Shown here: positions 12,095 through 24,600 of the stretch, piece after piece
Layout of the letters: every line of letters starts with the position of its first letter
How positions within the stretch are numbered: position 1 is the stretch's first letter
Assembly (NCBI RefSeq): GCF_028009165.1
Contig: NC_079243.1
Coordinates: 4,092,001 to 4,156,000 of the forward strand
DNA: 64,000 nt
Direction of reading: 5' to 3'
Source: Akanthomyces muscarius
Lineage: Eukaryota > Ascomycota > Sordariomycetes > Hypocreales > Cordycipitaceae
Position numbers and translations under genes: made by a program
Notes under the pieces: model-generated
Seen by the model: the letters and a program-made list of their open reading frames with translations, nothing else
What the model was told of the DNA's origin: nothing
The model's database searches: none

Positions 12095-14929
12095 TCAAGC
12101 AGCGCCAGATCGTCGTCCATCGGCCCCGGCCTTTCTAAACAACCTCTTTGTGCCTCCCACCTTGCCCAGCTCACCAAAGCGCTTCTTGTCGTCCACAGGC
12201 GTCGAACCCCGTGCGGAGCGCTCCGGGACGACATTGGGTGCCGCCGCGCTCGACAGCGCCGGTCCAGGCGGGTTGCCCAGCGGAGGTATCTTGCGCTCAC
12301 CACTAGCGAGACGCACCTTTTCCTTGACGCTCTCTACCCATGCCTTGTTCTCGTCGCTCATCTCCACCTTCTTGCCCGAGGGACCGGCCAGGCCTAGGAA
12401 CGAGCTGTCATCCTCAACCCAACTAAGGCGAGAGCCAGGGCGCGACCGTGCAGAGCCACCGCCGGCGTCTGAACCTGGCGTGTTCTCGACAGACGAGTAG
12501 TGCAGTGCCGCGGCAGGCGTCTTGGGGCGGAAGCGAGGTGCTTCACTGCCGACTGCACCGGTGCTGCGGCGCGTCTTACGCACGTTGAGCGGAGTGGTGG
12601 GTGCAGCCGTAGCAATCGAGACATCGCCCAACTGCGAAGCAGGACGGCTGCCGGGGCTGGAACCTTGAACGGGGCCGTTGCTGTTCACAGCGCGGCTAAC
12701 CTGTGGCAGATCACGCACTTCAACCGTCGTCTCTTCAGGCTTGCCGGAGCGCCGACCGTGGTGGCTGGCATAGTCCTTGAGGTATTCGCTGAGGTCGGCC
12801 CAGCCACCACCAACGCGCACCATGACACGCTCGCCATCCTGTCCGACGCAGCGGATAAAGAGTTTGATAGGCGCTTCGCCAGTCGACCGTGACAAGTGGT
12901 ATACTTTAATTTCCTGCTGCCCACGTTGGGGACGCGGCGGGCGAGAAGATTTGGCAGGCGAGAGCGTGAAGGAGGGCGTCGTGGTGCGGGAACTAACCGC
13001 TGAGCCGCTGCGGCGGAAGCGATCCTTGGAAGGCTTCTTCTTGAGGTACGGCAGTTGTAGGTCGGGCGGGTTGAGGTTGACATTTGGCATGTCAGACTGG
13101 AGGCGAATCTTGGCTGGGATGCCCTCGATGATCTGGCTGATTTGCCTGCGCAGCTTCTGGTCGCCAACGCTGTCTCTGCGGACGGCAGAGGTTGGGGGCG
13201 CGACGTCGGGGAGCGAGTAAGAGTCGTCGTAGTCGTCCATGAAGGAGCTATCGAGCGGGCTCTTCAAGCCGATGGAATCTTCAAACTCTGGTAAGCCAGA
13301 GTTAACCGGTGGGCTGTCAACGAGAGTAATGACGGAGTCGCGATTCTGGTGCTCTAGCATAGGCGGCGACAGCGGCGGCGAACTAGGCGGGCTGTCGTCA
13401 AAGTACATTGGCTCGCGAACAGGACCTTTGAATGCGGTTGGTGATGCCGAAATTTCCGGGCCGTCGCTTGACATGCCGTCAAAGTGACTCCCGTAGAGCA
13501 CTGTGTCGTCAGCAAGCTCACTGGCATCGGCCATGACGCTGCTTCGAAGTTCAGGCAGGCAAATTTCTTCTTCTTCGTCGACCTCTTCCTTGACAGGGCT
13601 CATAGCAGCCTGTGCAAGTTCGTCCGAGGCACTGCGTCTCTGCTTCGCTGGCGTCTCGGAGTCGACCACCAGTTCACTCCCCATGTTTGGCATGGCGCCA
13701 CTGACGAATCCAAGCGCTGACATAGTTAAGCGATCATCCGTGGCGCGCTTGGGCGACATAGTGTCACGCGAAGCAACCTTGTCGGCGAGATTGTCCGTGA
13801 CATTTAGCATCGAGATCTCTGTCGTCGTGTCGGGGTCAATGTAGACAGACTCGTCCTGCAGCTTGACACCACCCTCGTTTTGGCGAGCCATGATGTTGCG
13901 CAGCCACTCAATCTCTCTAATCTTGCGCTCAGCAACGGCCGCCCACTCGCTGTAGTCTTGTTCAATGACCTCCATTCGTTCGAGCCAATGGTCGGGCAGC
14001 GTGTCGTCGAGGCCTTCGAGGCAGTCCAGCATGTAGTCGAGGGTGCGGCCAGGTTTGGCCACTTTGCGCATAATGGAGCGTTTCTTGGGGCCGAGCGTCT
14101 CCTTTGTGAGCACAACTTCCAGTGGCTCTCCGCCTTCGTCTCTCTCCAAGCGGGCCTTCTCCTGGGCGAGCAGCGAGACCTGTTCCCAGGCATCATCCAT
14201 AATCTGCTCGGCGTCTTCAATTGCACCAAGAACAGGGTTCACATATTGTAATACTGTGATGCGCATCGTCCATATTTGCAGTAAGCGCGTCAGTCGCGCA
14301 ATGTTGGGGAGCGCCTGGACGACAATGGCTGTCACGACGGCAGAGAGATCGCCCATTCTATGGTATGACGGCGCAGCTGCATTATAGTGACCGCCTTCTG
14401 AGAGGGGCGTCGTTGATCGCGAAATAGGCAGAACATGGCTTGCGAGAATGTGTGTCTTGATATCCTCAACCTCGAGTTGGTCCATACCGTGATATATCTC
14501 TTCTATGCGACGAGCGTAGTCGGCGACTTCATGCTGAGGCAAGCTCCCCAGGTACACTTCTTGCTGTCGTTGCGAGCTTGTCGAACTTGTCGAAGAGCCA
14601 AACAAAGTCCGGCGCACCTGCGGCGCATCCTGCTCAAAGCCGGTGGAGCCACCTTCGTCTGGCCAGGACCAGGCGCGCATCTCTGCAAGCCATTCGTATA
14701 TTCTCTGTGAGGCGAGAGCCGTGCGCATGGCAAACTCGCGCTCAGCGGGGGAGGCGAGCGCCATGCAGGCGCGGATAGCACCTGTGGGTGACATGAGGGC
14801 CTCATAGGCTGTGGAGGGTGTAATGTGTAGCAGGATGTCGTCAGGTATTGACTTTGATCGTGTGGGCGAGTGGCCAAGAGACTGTCTCTTGGGCTTGAAA
14901 AGCAACGGGCGTTCGTTTAATGTCGTCAT
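12095..14929 (-). CDS. GAS2/GAR-domain microtubule-associated protein
   Basis: Single exon of 944 residues from the ATG at 14929 (MTTLNERP); an in-frame upstream codon at 14962 is ignored because MTTLNERP begins the conserved-looking part. Residues ~1-430 are helical and coiled-coil rich. The middle is acidic, Ser/Pro-rich and disordered. Around residues 675-730 lies a GAS2-related (GAR) domain, with the tell-tale MVRVGGGWADLSEYLKDY. The last ~200 residues are basic and Ser/Arg/Pro-rich, as in many microtubule-lattice binders. GAR domains of Gas2 and spectraplakins bind microtubules. By inference this protein links microtubules to a cortical or spindle-positioning function. The helical N-terminal half could be a Kar9-like region, but I cannot confirm that without a profile search. 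Confidence 0.8.
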   Translation of the reverse strand: MTTLNERPLLFKPKRQSLGHSPTRSKSIPDDILLHITPSTAYEALMSPTGAIRACMALASPAEREFAMRTALASQRIYEWLAEMRAWSWPDEGGSTGFEQDAPQVRRTLFGSSTSSTSSQRQQEVYLGSLPQHEVADYARRIEEIYHGMDQLEVEDIKTHILASHVLPISRSTTPLSEGGHYNAAAPSYHRMGDLSAVVTAIVVQALPNIARLTRLLQIWTMRITVLQYVNPVLGAIEDAEQIMDDAWEQVSLLAQEKARLERDEGGEPLEVVLTKETLGPKKRSIMRKVAKPGRTLDYMLDCLEGLDDTLPDHWLERMEVIEQDYSEWAAVAERKIREIEWLRNIMARQNEGGVKLQDESVYIDPDTTTEISMLNVTDNLADKVASRDTMSPKRATDDRLTMSALGFVSGAMPNMGSELVVDSETPAKQRRSASDELAQAAMSPVKEEVDEEEEICLPELRSSVMADASELADDTVLYGSHFDGMSSDGPEISASPTAFKGPVREPMYFDDSPPSSPPLSPPMLEHQNRDSVITLVDSPPVNSGLPEFEDSIGLKSPLDSSFMDDYDDSYSLPDVAPPTSAVRRDSVGDQKLRRQISQIIEGIPAKIRLQSDMPNVNLNPPDLQLPYLKKKPSKDRFRRSGSAVSSRTTTPSFTLSPAKSSRPPRPQRGQQEIKVYHLSRSTGEAPIKLFIRCVGQDGERVMVRVGGGWADLSEYLKDYASHHGRRSGKPEETTVEVRDLPQVSRAVNSNGPVQGSSPGSRPASQLGDVSIATAAPTTPLNVRKTRRSTGAVGSEAPRFRPKTPAAALHYSSVENTPGSDAGGGSARSRPGSRLSWVEDDSSFLGLAGPSGKKVEMSDENKAWVESVKEKVRLASGERKIPPLGNPPGPALSSAAAPNVVPERSARGSTPVDDKKRFGELGKVGGTKRLFRKAGADGRRSGAA

Positions 14930-17629
14930 TGTGTCGGGTATGGGTAGTAATAGTGGAAGCAATCGTTAGAGGGTTAGTCGCTGATTTCCGGCAAATCGTC
15001 AGGACTGTCGAAATTTGGTGTAAATGCGAAGGGCTGTCAAAACATGTCCGCTCAAGGGCCGGGGGAAGATGCTGTCGCTACTATGCAAAGGTCGAAGCCA
15101 AATGTGCCCATAGTAAGAAACCAAAGCAAACGTGGTCGGGTCGAACCGTAAATGATCCGGCAATCAAGCTAGCAGAACAAATGCCGAGTGCGCAGTGGGA
15201 TGGTTCAGGATTGAAGCGTCATCCACGAGAGCTAGTAAAGTTTGAGCGGCGCGGCGGATCGCAATCGCTGGGTGGGATTGGCCTGTGTGACGTGCGGCGG
15301 TGTTTGTCGAGTCGCGCAGTCTTTTGCGTTTGTAGGCACCGTGGTTCAATGTGTTTTTGAGGGTATATCGGCCGGTTTGTTCGTTTGGTCAAACCAAGAG
15401 GGTCCCGACTGTCGTCTTTCGCTTGCAAAGACTGTCTCGGCAACACAACAACAACAAACAAAGCGCAGCTGCACGGCGATTCGTTGAAGCTTCGGAAATC
15501 TGCCCTGTTTGGATCCTGAACAATGCCCACACCACCAACAGCGAAACAAGGGCGGGTGCGGGTGTCGTTGGGCAGCGTCGCGCGTGAGGGAGGAGGGGGG
15601 GCGCTTTTTTGGCCAAGCGAACCCACGAAGGGAAAAAGTGACTGGTTGTCGTGAAAGTTGAGGAGGAGGAGAGCTGTCGCCAAAGTGTCCCCAGAAATAA
15701 AAATGGCAGGCGCCAATGACGGGTATGCACGTCACAGACAGCGAAACAGTCGGAAAAAGCAAAAACCACTTGCGCAACGGCGTTGCGGTGGTCTCCTTTT
15801 GCCAGGAAGTTGGACTGAGACACGAATTCCGCACCACGAGTCTGGGATCAGCGGGGACAGCAGCCGTTCCGGAAGGTTAAAAAAAATATCGCAAACGATA
15901 CCCTTATCCCGTATCCGTAGTTCGGTCAGTTCTCTTTTGTTCCAAGGGAGAGAGTGTCGCTGTTCCAAACTGTGCTGCCCACTCGTTCGTTCGTGAGACG
16001 CGTCTTGCCACCACACTATACACTTGGCGGCGGCGGAGAAGTCGTGGTGAGCGGATCTTGTTGTGGTTTAGCGGGCGGGCTGGGAGGTCGAAAAGTCGAT
16101 AAGCAAATCGGACACGGGTCGGACGGACGGACGGACGGGAAGCAGAGAAATGACGATGGAGAATAAGATAGTGATAAAAAATAAAAAAAAAAGGAAATGA
16201 ATTGCAATGAATGAATGGTTTGATGCACGGCAAAAAGCAACAGAGGACAGAGAGAGAGAAAGTAGAGTGGTGTGGGAGTGAAACACAGAGGAGGGGAAAC
16301 ACGCAACGAGGCAGAAATTATCACCAACCTGTTAAGGCAGGGTATGGTCGTCGCAGGCCAGGCCAGGCGTCCGGGGCTTCTCCGCACCCAAAAAGTCACG
16401 CGCAATAATAAAACAAACTGAGTCTGGGTTTTATTTTGTTCTTTCCTATTTCGTAAAAATTTCAATAATGAGCTCACGCTGACCCAACAACAACAGCTAG
16501 TGCAACAGTCAGGGGTGGTGGGATGAGAGGAAAAGCCACAGCACGCTACATCGGGTGGAGTCGCGTTATGCATGTCAACAATGCAGCCGCGGCGAGATTG
16601 ACAGGATGAAAAAGGGGGAAAAGGGATACTCTTTCTTTAGCACATGCACAACATTTCAGGATTTACGCAGGAGAGTAAAAGCTAGGTAAAGAGGTTGCAT
16701 ACTGAGCAGATGTGCAGTAGCTTCCCCGCCTCTTTTTTTTTTCTTTCCCCCAGCGTCATCCCCCGCACAAAACACATTCCAGAGCGTCCGACAGCCACAT
16801 TGTTTCGTCCCATTGTGCTTCGGAGAATAAGACGGTCTGCATTCCATCCAGAGGCAGGGACGTGGGGAGATTCTTCAAAGTGGTTTTTCGCCCGTGGCAA
16901 TTGACATGATCGATTGGTGAGGAGCATGGGGCAGTAGATTGACGAAAGATGCAGAGGCCCCCTTGCAGGACCTGGCCTCTGCACACAACAACAAGATGCA
17001 TGCAAAAATTCTCTGTGCACGCTGCCATTCTCGTCACCCACAATTTGGACCCCTCCGGAAGCGAATTGGGCAGGCAAACAAGTTCGTGCCCACGCAACGC
17101 CACATCTCGAGTCCACCCACTACGGAGCAAACTGTCATGCCGTGGCCTGAGCCCTGGCGATGCATGTTTGCGCACGTGCGCTCTATATATTCTGTAGAAA
17201 CAACATATAGGGTAAAAGTGTCTGTGTGTAAAACAGAGTGCTATAATCGAGTAGTTCGACAGCTTGCAACGCCGTGTCATCAGTGTTTATTATCAACGGG
17301 CTAATGTCAAAGTAGTCAACAGGCACACGACACCACATCTCACACATCATTTCACATAATCCAGTTTTAAACGTATGTCTTTGCAATTCTGTACATCCCA
17401 CATCAGGACTCCTGTTATTACATCTTTATCCTGAAATCTTTCATAACTTCATGTCCACCGAAATTTTAACCTTGTCTGAACCAATATCAACCAATCGCCC
17501 GAGAAACAAGCCTAAACACAAAACGCCTCCGCACTGGGAGTATATAGACCCAACTCCTCCTGAAACGCCTTTTGTAAAACCAACCCATACCCAGAAAATG
17601 CAAACTATTAAAGAGCACAGCCCACAGGC
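14930..17629. other. Gene-free stretch (2.7 kb)
   Basis: This region contains the upstream flank of the GAS2-domain gene and the downstream flank of the zinc-cluster gene. A GGAC tetranucleotide run lies near 16118-16138 and A-rich tracts near 16179-16195. The open frames on both strands overlap and look like chance frames. No RNA gene was recognised. Confidence 0.5.
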
Positions 17630-20600
17630 TTATGCAGATGCCTCAATACCCATCTTGACATCTTCCATCGAAGATCCCGCTGTGTTTCCGTTGTTGCCAT
17701 AGGCACTCGCCATGTCCTCGCCAGCGGACCCCTTGCCGGCATCCGTGGGGAACTGTAGAAACTGGTCCACATCAAAGTCGGTGCCGGCCACCGCGTTCCA
17801 GTCAAACTCGTCGTGGCCCTCCATAAAGTCCATGTCCATGGGGTCCGCCTCGGTCGGCGGCAGCTCCTCCGAGAGGCCGCTGGCGCTGGGCGTCAGGCCC
17901 GTCGCGTCAAAGTCGGTCTGCGGCGGCGAGTCCGTCAGCTCCAGCGCCGCGGCGTTGACCGTGTTGGGCGGCAGCATGGCCGTCTTGCTGAACAGCGCCT
18001 CCTGCAGGCTCGCCGTCGTCTGCGTCTCGGGCGGCGGCGTGTGCACCGACAGGCCAAACGGCAGGCCGCTGGGCAGCATGTCGCTGGCGGCGGACTGGTT
18101 CATCTGGTTCATCTGGCTGATTTGGTGGGCGAGCGCGGCCGAGGTGGCGCTGCTGCCGCTGCCGCCGCCGCTGTTGCCGGAGCCAACGCTGATGTCGGCC
18201 TTGCGCAGTGCGGCATCGAGGAAGCCGGTGGCGTAGTCGGCGGCCGAGTAAATCTCGCGCAGCTTCTCCATGACGCGCATGCACTGGCGGAAGCCAATCG
18301 TGGCCCGCTCGCGAGCCTCCTTGGAGGAGCTCTTCATCTCCAGCAGGTGGATGATCATGGCCGGGAGAATCACCGTCACGCCCGTCGTGGGGAGGTACTT
18401 TTCCAGGCGGAAGTTGTGCAGCTCCGTGACCATGCGGGTGATTTGCATGGCCGAGTCGCGGACCTTGACGCGCGACATGTCCTGCACCTGGCGCGAGGTG
18501 GTGGGCATCTGCGTCGGCGACGAGGGCAGGAACTGCGGGCGGTGGAGGGCCGAGATGGTTGTCTGGTGCGCCATGTGCAGCAGCGTGCGATGGACCGTGA
18601 CGGTCGAACGGCCGCCTTCAATGTCGGCCTGTGTGAGCGGGCGGTACTGGCAGCTCTCGGGCAGGCTGTCGGCCCAAGCGCGCAGCTCGGCGTCAATGGT
18701 GTCGACGGCATCGACATTGTCAAACTTGTTGGGAAACAGCATCATGGTGCTGTTGGTGGTGTTTTCAGGCTTCATGTTGTCGCGGATCAGTACCGAGTAC
18801 TGTGTCTTGAGCATGTGGCTGATGCCCAGGCAAAGCTTGGCCTTGTAGATGCACAGGGTCGCCAGCTCGCGCTGCATGGCCACATCGCGGATCACGACGC
18901 ACTCTGAGGGCAGCAGGCTGTTGTTCTCGGCCAAGGCTTGAATCTCAAAGTCGCTCTCCGTCAACATGGGCACGTCAAAGTCCTCATCCTTGATGCGGGT
19001 GGGTCGGCGCATGCCCAGGGCAATGAGCCTGTCTCTCATGAAGCAGGACCACCATATACGCTTCCAGAGCTTGCGCTTGCTGTTGGTCATGGAGTTGGCG
19101 CCAGGCTTGCGGTGCAGACCAATGGTGTGGGCCAGCGAAATGGCGACGCCCATCCAGTGCCAGGTATCCTTCTGGTCATCAGGCGTCTCATACCAGTAGG
19201 TCATGAGCAGCAGGGACTGCACCAGGACCAGGCGGTCTGATTCGTAGTCGAAGTCGTACAGCAGCTAGGTTCACATGTCAGTATTCACCGTAGTTTACGT
19301 AGTTGCGGTGCGGGGAAGCACCAGTGGCTTGCCTACCCTTGTCTTTTGGAAAAAGGCTTTACGAGCAGCCTTGCGACTTGTATAGCCGGCCTCGCGGAGG
19401 AGTCTCATATCCACCGATGCCGTGGCCGCGAAGAGCACGGCGTGGTAGAGCAGCAGGCTCATCTGGCCATTGAAGCCATTGCGGCTGTTGACGATGCTGA
19501 GGAAGGGGTGCAGGTCCATCAGCGGCATAAATGGATGAATATACTCGACGTAGGCCTGCAGCAGGGCATTCTGGAGCGGGATGGCGGGCAGCGTCAGGGC
19601 GCCCTTCATCTGGAGATAGCTCACATCTTCCGGGGTGATCTTGCTGGGCAGCGGGCGCAGGAACGGCGGGAGCTGGGGCGTGGCCTGGGGCGCGGCGTGG
19701 AACTGGAAGTGGTCGAGCGGGCTGGGCAGGCCGGCCGTGGAGGAGGCGACGCCCGAGTCGCCAAAGAGGCGGTTGGGGTTGACGGTGCTGCCGTCACCGC
19801 CCCAGAGGCTGCTCGACGTCGGGCTCGCCTGGCTAGGGTCGATGGAGCCATGGCTCAGCAAGTCTGGACGGAAACCGGAGCGTTGATCTAAAACCGCGTG
19901 TCAGTTTTTTTTTTTTTTTTTTTTTTTTTTTAACTCTGTCGTCACAGATGGGTGCATTAGATTGGTTGATGGGGCTGAATCGAGCTAGCAAACTTTCACA
20001 TGTGAAAGGTGTCGAGCAGGATTTAATGATGCGGCGGTTGGTTCGAGGCGCTGGCTCTCGTGACTGGGAAAAGTGGGGATGATGCGAGTGGCGCAGGGGG
20101 GGAACGGCAAGATGGATTCTGCCCATGGGGGGAGGTCAAGAGGGGGGTGATCATGATGCGGGATGCATTTTGCGGGATGAGCTCTGCGGGCTGAAAGACC
20201 AAAAAAAAAATGTTGAATGGAACAAAAAAAAAAAGGGGGGGGGGGCCATATTGTGACATGATTCTTTTTTTTTTTTTTCAATGCTCTCCGCCCCTTGTTC
20301 ATGTCTGTGTGTGGTGCAATGATGAATGCAACCACCACTAACACGGGCATGAGGGCGTTGCAATGTGACTGTGTGTAAAATTGCATGCTGCATGATGAAG
20401 CGCCAAGGACTGACACACACGGGGGAGAAAAGATCAACTTACAAATGAAATGGGGAACGTGCGAGTCCACCACGCAGTTGGGCATGAGGCCGCCCAGCTG
20501 GCTGTCCATGCTGGTGCTGGCCGTCGACGAAAAGGCCGACGCGGTGCTCTGTCGTCGCGGGTCATTCGTGGGCATGGGCGCGACGGGGACATTGTCCGCC

Positions 20601-21699
20601 GCATTGGCGTAGCCGCTGCTGACGGTTGATGACGCCCTGTCGTTGGCTGCATTATTGCTGCTGTTGGTGGCTGTCGTCGTCGTCGTCGCCGTCGTCTTGC
20701 AACGGATCTGGGCCTCGGCTTGGGTGCTCTGCCCCACGGCATTTGCCGCCAAGGTGCTCTTCCTATAAATTCTGGGTCAGTGGATCGAACAGAAAAAGGT
20801 GCTTGTCAAAACTCTGTGTGTGAGTGAAATGCGAGCCCGGCCCCCGGGACCCCGGCGCCCCCGCTTCGGAGGACCGTAAATTACTAGTACACTAGTAACG
20901 CGTAGAGTAATAAGAGGGTAAGAAGTAAAAAAAGGTTGGGGAAAAACTGGCCGCCGGCCGCCCACGCTGGAAGAAAAAAAAAAGAGAGCAATGGGCTAGC
21001 GCAAACGATTTCGAAGCTTGGCTGAGATGCGGCGTCATCGTCAAGTCTCTCCGGGCCTCCGTTTGCGACCCGTAAAACCAGGAGTGAAAGCAGAACTAGG
21101 CAGCTGCAGAAAATAATAATGCAAGAAACTGACCCAGTTCTTTCGTTTCTGCTCTCGAGTTTCACATGGGAACGAACGCGTGGCCGTTGGGGTAGGGGAA
21201 AAGAGCAAATGCAAGGATTCGGAGTTTTTGGGGTAGCATGGGCAGAGCGGAACACTTACTTGCGCCGACGGCTCTCTTGAACAACACACTGTGATATCGT
21301 TAGCATCTTTTCTACTGGTTTTTTGTGTGTGTTAATTTTTTTTTTTTCGAGTAGCGGAGATGGCATTTTTCAGCTCAAGCTTGTGAAACCCCATACGGAG
21401 CTTCACAAGCTGCTCCCCAAAATTGAAGCTCTCGCCGTGTCGTGTAGTAGTCTTGTCCCACGTACCTCGACATTGTCCCAGCGACAGTTTCCGCAGGGTG
21501 CGCCTTCGACCACGTCGCAGCGGACCTTGCGGGCGCGACACGAGACGCATGCGCGTGCGGCTCTGCGCTTTGTGACCTTGACGACGCCGCCGTCTGCGGA
21601 GCTGCGCTTCTTGACGGACACGTTGCTCTCCGTCTTGCTCAGGGGTGGCGGCGAGGGCGAGTTGCTCCCATCGGAGCTATTGTCTGAAGTCGGTGCCAT
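17630..21699 (-). CDS. Zn2Cys6 transcription factor of the CTF1/FarA-FarB family
   Basis: Join of complement(17630..19264, 19337..19887, 20443..20762, 21260..21288, 21466..21699); all four introns are GT-AG and frame closes exactly, giving 922 residues. The N-terminal zinc cluster has cysteines 51, 54, 61, 69, 72 and 79 with the canonical C-X2-C-X6-C-X7-C-X2-C-X6-C spacing; Cys79 and the following basic linker (VVQESRRRK) come from a 29-nt exon. The middle-homology Fungal_trans domain is recognised by LLYDFDYESDRLVLVQ and MTYWYETPDDQKDTWHWMG. The C terminus is Gly/Ser/Pro-rich and acidic, suiting an activation domain. Relatives in Fusarium (CTF1) and Aspergillus (FarA, FarB) activate cutinase and fatty-acid catabolism genes in response to fatty acids. 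Which of the two paralogues this is cannot be told here. Confidence 0.92.
19888..20442 (-). other. Intron 3 of the CTF1/Far-type gene, long and homopolymer-rich
   Basis: This 555-nt intron runs from GTAAGT to TTTTAG in the coding sense. It contains a 27-nt run of T on the plus strand (19905-19931), an A11-G11 run (20224-20245) and a T run near 20265-20278. The neighbouring 497-nt intron (20763-21259) is also long. The remaining two introns of the gene are 177 and 72 nt. Confidence 0.75.
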
Positions 21700-24600
21700 T
21701 GTGTGCGTGTGTGTGATGATGATGATGATGATTCGCCTAGATTTGACGAATTTTGTCGTTGAGAAAATGCCTGCTCTGTGGTTGGTGGCGAGCTACACCA
21801 GAGAGAGGGCGAAAGGGTTTCGGGTCTGTTTTTGATGAACAAAGCAAGACTCGAGACTTCTGGACGTTTTCGATGATTTGTCGGATTTGTTGCAGAAAAA
21901 AAACAAAAAGTAAGCGTGGAGCTATACTTTGCTGCTTGTCTCGGTTTGTCGCTGTTGGAATGTAGACGGATTGAGACTGGGGCCGATTTTGGTCGCCAAA
22001 GGCAAAATTTTGTGACGTCGAGAAGGAAGAAAATTGTACGATTCAATTCGCGATTCAAGTTGGAGATTGGAATCGTGCGATGAAGAAGAAGATTTCTAGA
22101 CAGAAATTCTCGCAGTCCGCAGTGAAGGGGGCGAGAGAGCTAGAGACGCCGGGCGTAAGAGCTTAGTGTGTGTGTGTAAGATGATGTCGTCGAGGGGTGT
22201 GAGATGGTGGCATGTGAGTGCTCCGGGGGGTATAGCGCAAGTCGGGAGAGCAACTGGAAGCTGCCAGCGCAGGAAAATAAGAATCAAAATGATGATGAAT
22301 GAATCAAAGAAAGAGTTTCCAAGATTTGAACCAGCAGCGGCAGTTCCAAAAGAAATCCGGGGTCGGAGAGTGGAGGGGGAGGGGGGGAGAGGACGGGTGT
22401 GGAGGAGTATTATATTCCTCTCTCAGAAACTTGCATTATTCAAAGACGATGGAGACAGACGGACGGACACGCATACACACCAACAGACTAGGTACCTTGA
22501 CGAATCGTCCCCTCCCTGTCTCCGTGGTCGTCTCCGTTCCAAAAAGGACCTACATATGTACGTAGGTACTCCGTACATTGCGCATGGCTCCGTCAGCGGG
22601 CGGGTGGAGTTTTCGACGCTTGCAACGGACATGAAAAAAGGCTTGAGTTATTGGCAGCGGTGCCCGTTCTGGGGGTACGCTACGGGGCTACGGGGCTGCT
22701 ACTACTGCGGGGATTGGAGAGGTTTTTTTTTTTTTCTAGAAGGCTTTTTTTTATTCAATTAATTCATGTTTTAATTCTGTTTAGTCTGCTTGCCACCACT
22801 CCTTTAGCTACGGCGTTTACCTGCAGCGTTGCGGCCGCTGGAATTACTGATGCTAGTACTGGTAGGTAGTGGTGCTACAGGCTTGAGTCTCCGTTTTTGC
22901 CGCCCCCAGTTTCGCAGCCCCAAAAAGCCCGCCAGCCCGCCAGCCCGCCCACCTGAACAGTCCTGACCCAGCGGGCCAGCAACAGGTCCACAGCGCTGTA
23001 CGGATCCTGGGGCATTGGGGCAGGAAAAACAGCGCTGAGCCACTCACAGAGCCACTAAAAATAATAATGAATTGCAGGACCTGCTGGGGCCTGGCCTGGC
23101 TCTCGCCGCTCTCAGCGCACTCCATTCCTTGTTTGCTCATTCAAGTTTTGCTCTGCCCTCCGTGTTTGCTTGCTCAGCCCAGCCCTTCCGCCCCCCCGCC
23201 GCGGCCGTCAGGCCCTCCCCGCTGCTACCAGTGCCTACCGGCCACCATGTAGGCTAGTTGACTACCCCATGGCGGCGGCACCACACCTCGCGTTCATCAG
23301 ATCAAGTACGAGCAGCGATTCTCCACACCCTTCGCCTTCATCATGTCGGCTTTATGCTTTTTTTTTTTGGCATTGTCTTTTTAACAGCTCGAGACGCCCG
23401 TTACAACTAGTCACTTGTACATGGTACGCCCGCGGGACGACTCGGAGATAAAATGCACCCCTGAACATTGTCAGAAAACGTACTGGCAAACACAAGCTTC
23501 TCCCCCTCAAAAAAGAGAGAGCCTCCAGAAATGTGAATCCGGGGGCAAGTCGTGCGGTCGACGAATCATTTCCCTGATCGCATCATCAAGGTTTGGGGCT
23601 ACGCTCGCTTCATCGTACCACGGGCCTGGTCTAACCCTCCCCCCGGTCTAGCCAACTAATGATTTTCTGGGGCAAGCCACACTCTGTCTTTCTTCCTCTC
23701 AGATGACTTGACTCTCAGACATTTGCAATTCGAGAATTGACATGTGCGCTTGGCCACCTCAATCCCCCCTGTCCCCCTCCTCGTCTACGTCAATGCGATG
23801 GGAAACTCTACTTGGCCGGCTTGGCACCAAGCAGCTTTGAACATTGTGGCCACATGGCCGTACTTACAGAAAAGGCACAACGCATGTGTGGCTTGACAGC
23901 CGCATGTACCACGCTACAAAGCTTGATGCTAGTTGGCTACAGTTTCAAAGGCCTTCTTCGCCTTGCTGCATGCGCACATGTTAGTTAGTGCGCATCGCTA
24001 CCGTCACCAAGAGTCTGAAGGCTACCTCTGCCGTGCTCTGGTGGAGAAACCTCACCAGTGACAGCTGGCAGCAGGCAGAGCGTTTACTTTTCAAATTAGC
24101 TGCTGTCACTGGCTTACTTAGCACGAGCTACTCCAACCCAGTGGAATCCCCTTCTCCATGATGAGGCTCTGCTCTCGGTGGGGAATGCGGAAACTCTCCT
24201 TGCTCCGACACGGCATTGACGACTGGGATTTGCACCGCGGAGTCATCATCGATCAGAATCTGGAGGATGGCAGCAGATGTATCTGCTCTTCTTTCTCTCC
24301 CTTCCCCTCCAGCTGAGCTCGTTAACTAGTAAAATATCATTGTTCTTCAACATGAGATAGAATTCCTTCGATCCAAGCCTGTGTGACAAGTCATCCGTTC
24401 AGCATCACCGATCCGCCCAATGTGCGGGTTCCCAAACGTGGTGCGCGCCCCTCCTCTCCAGACTTTTCCCAAAACCATGTTTACGCAAGACGCCGTCTTG
24501 GCGCCTCAGAGTTTCGCTTCCCGCACCAAATCTTGCCCTCATGTCCTTACGGAGGAAGTGGGTTTTCGACACAAATTGACTTTGTTGTGCCGTGCTCCGC

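Noticed and set aside
22320..22345. GGTTCAAATC T-loop-like motif, minus strand
   Set aside because: No A-box or acceptor stem at the right distance.
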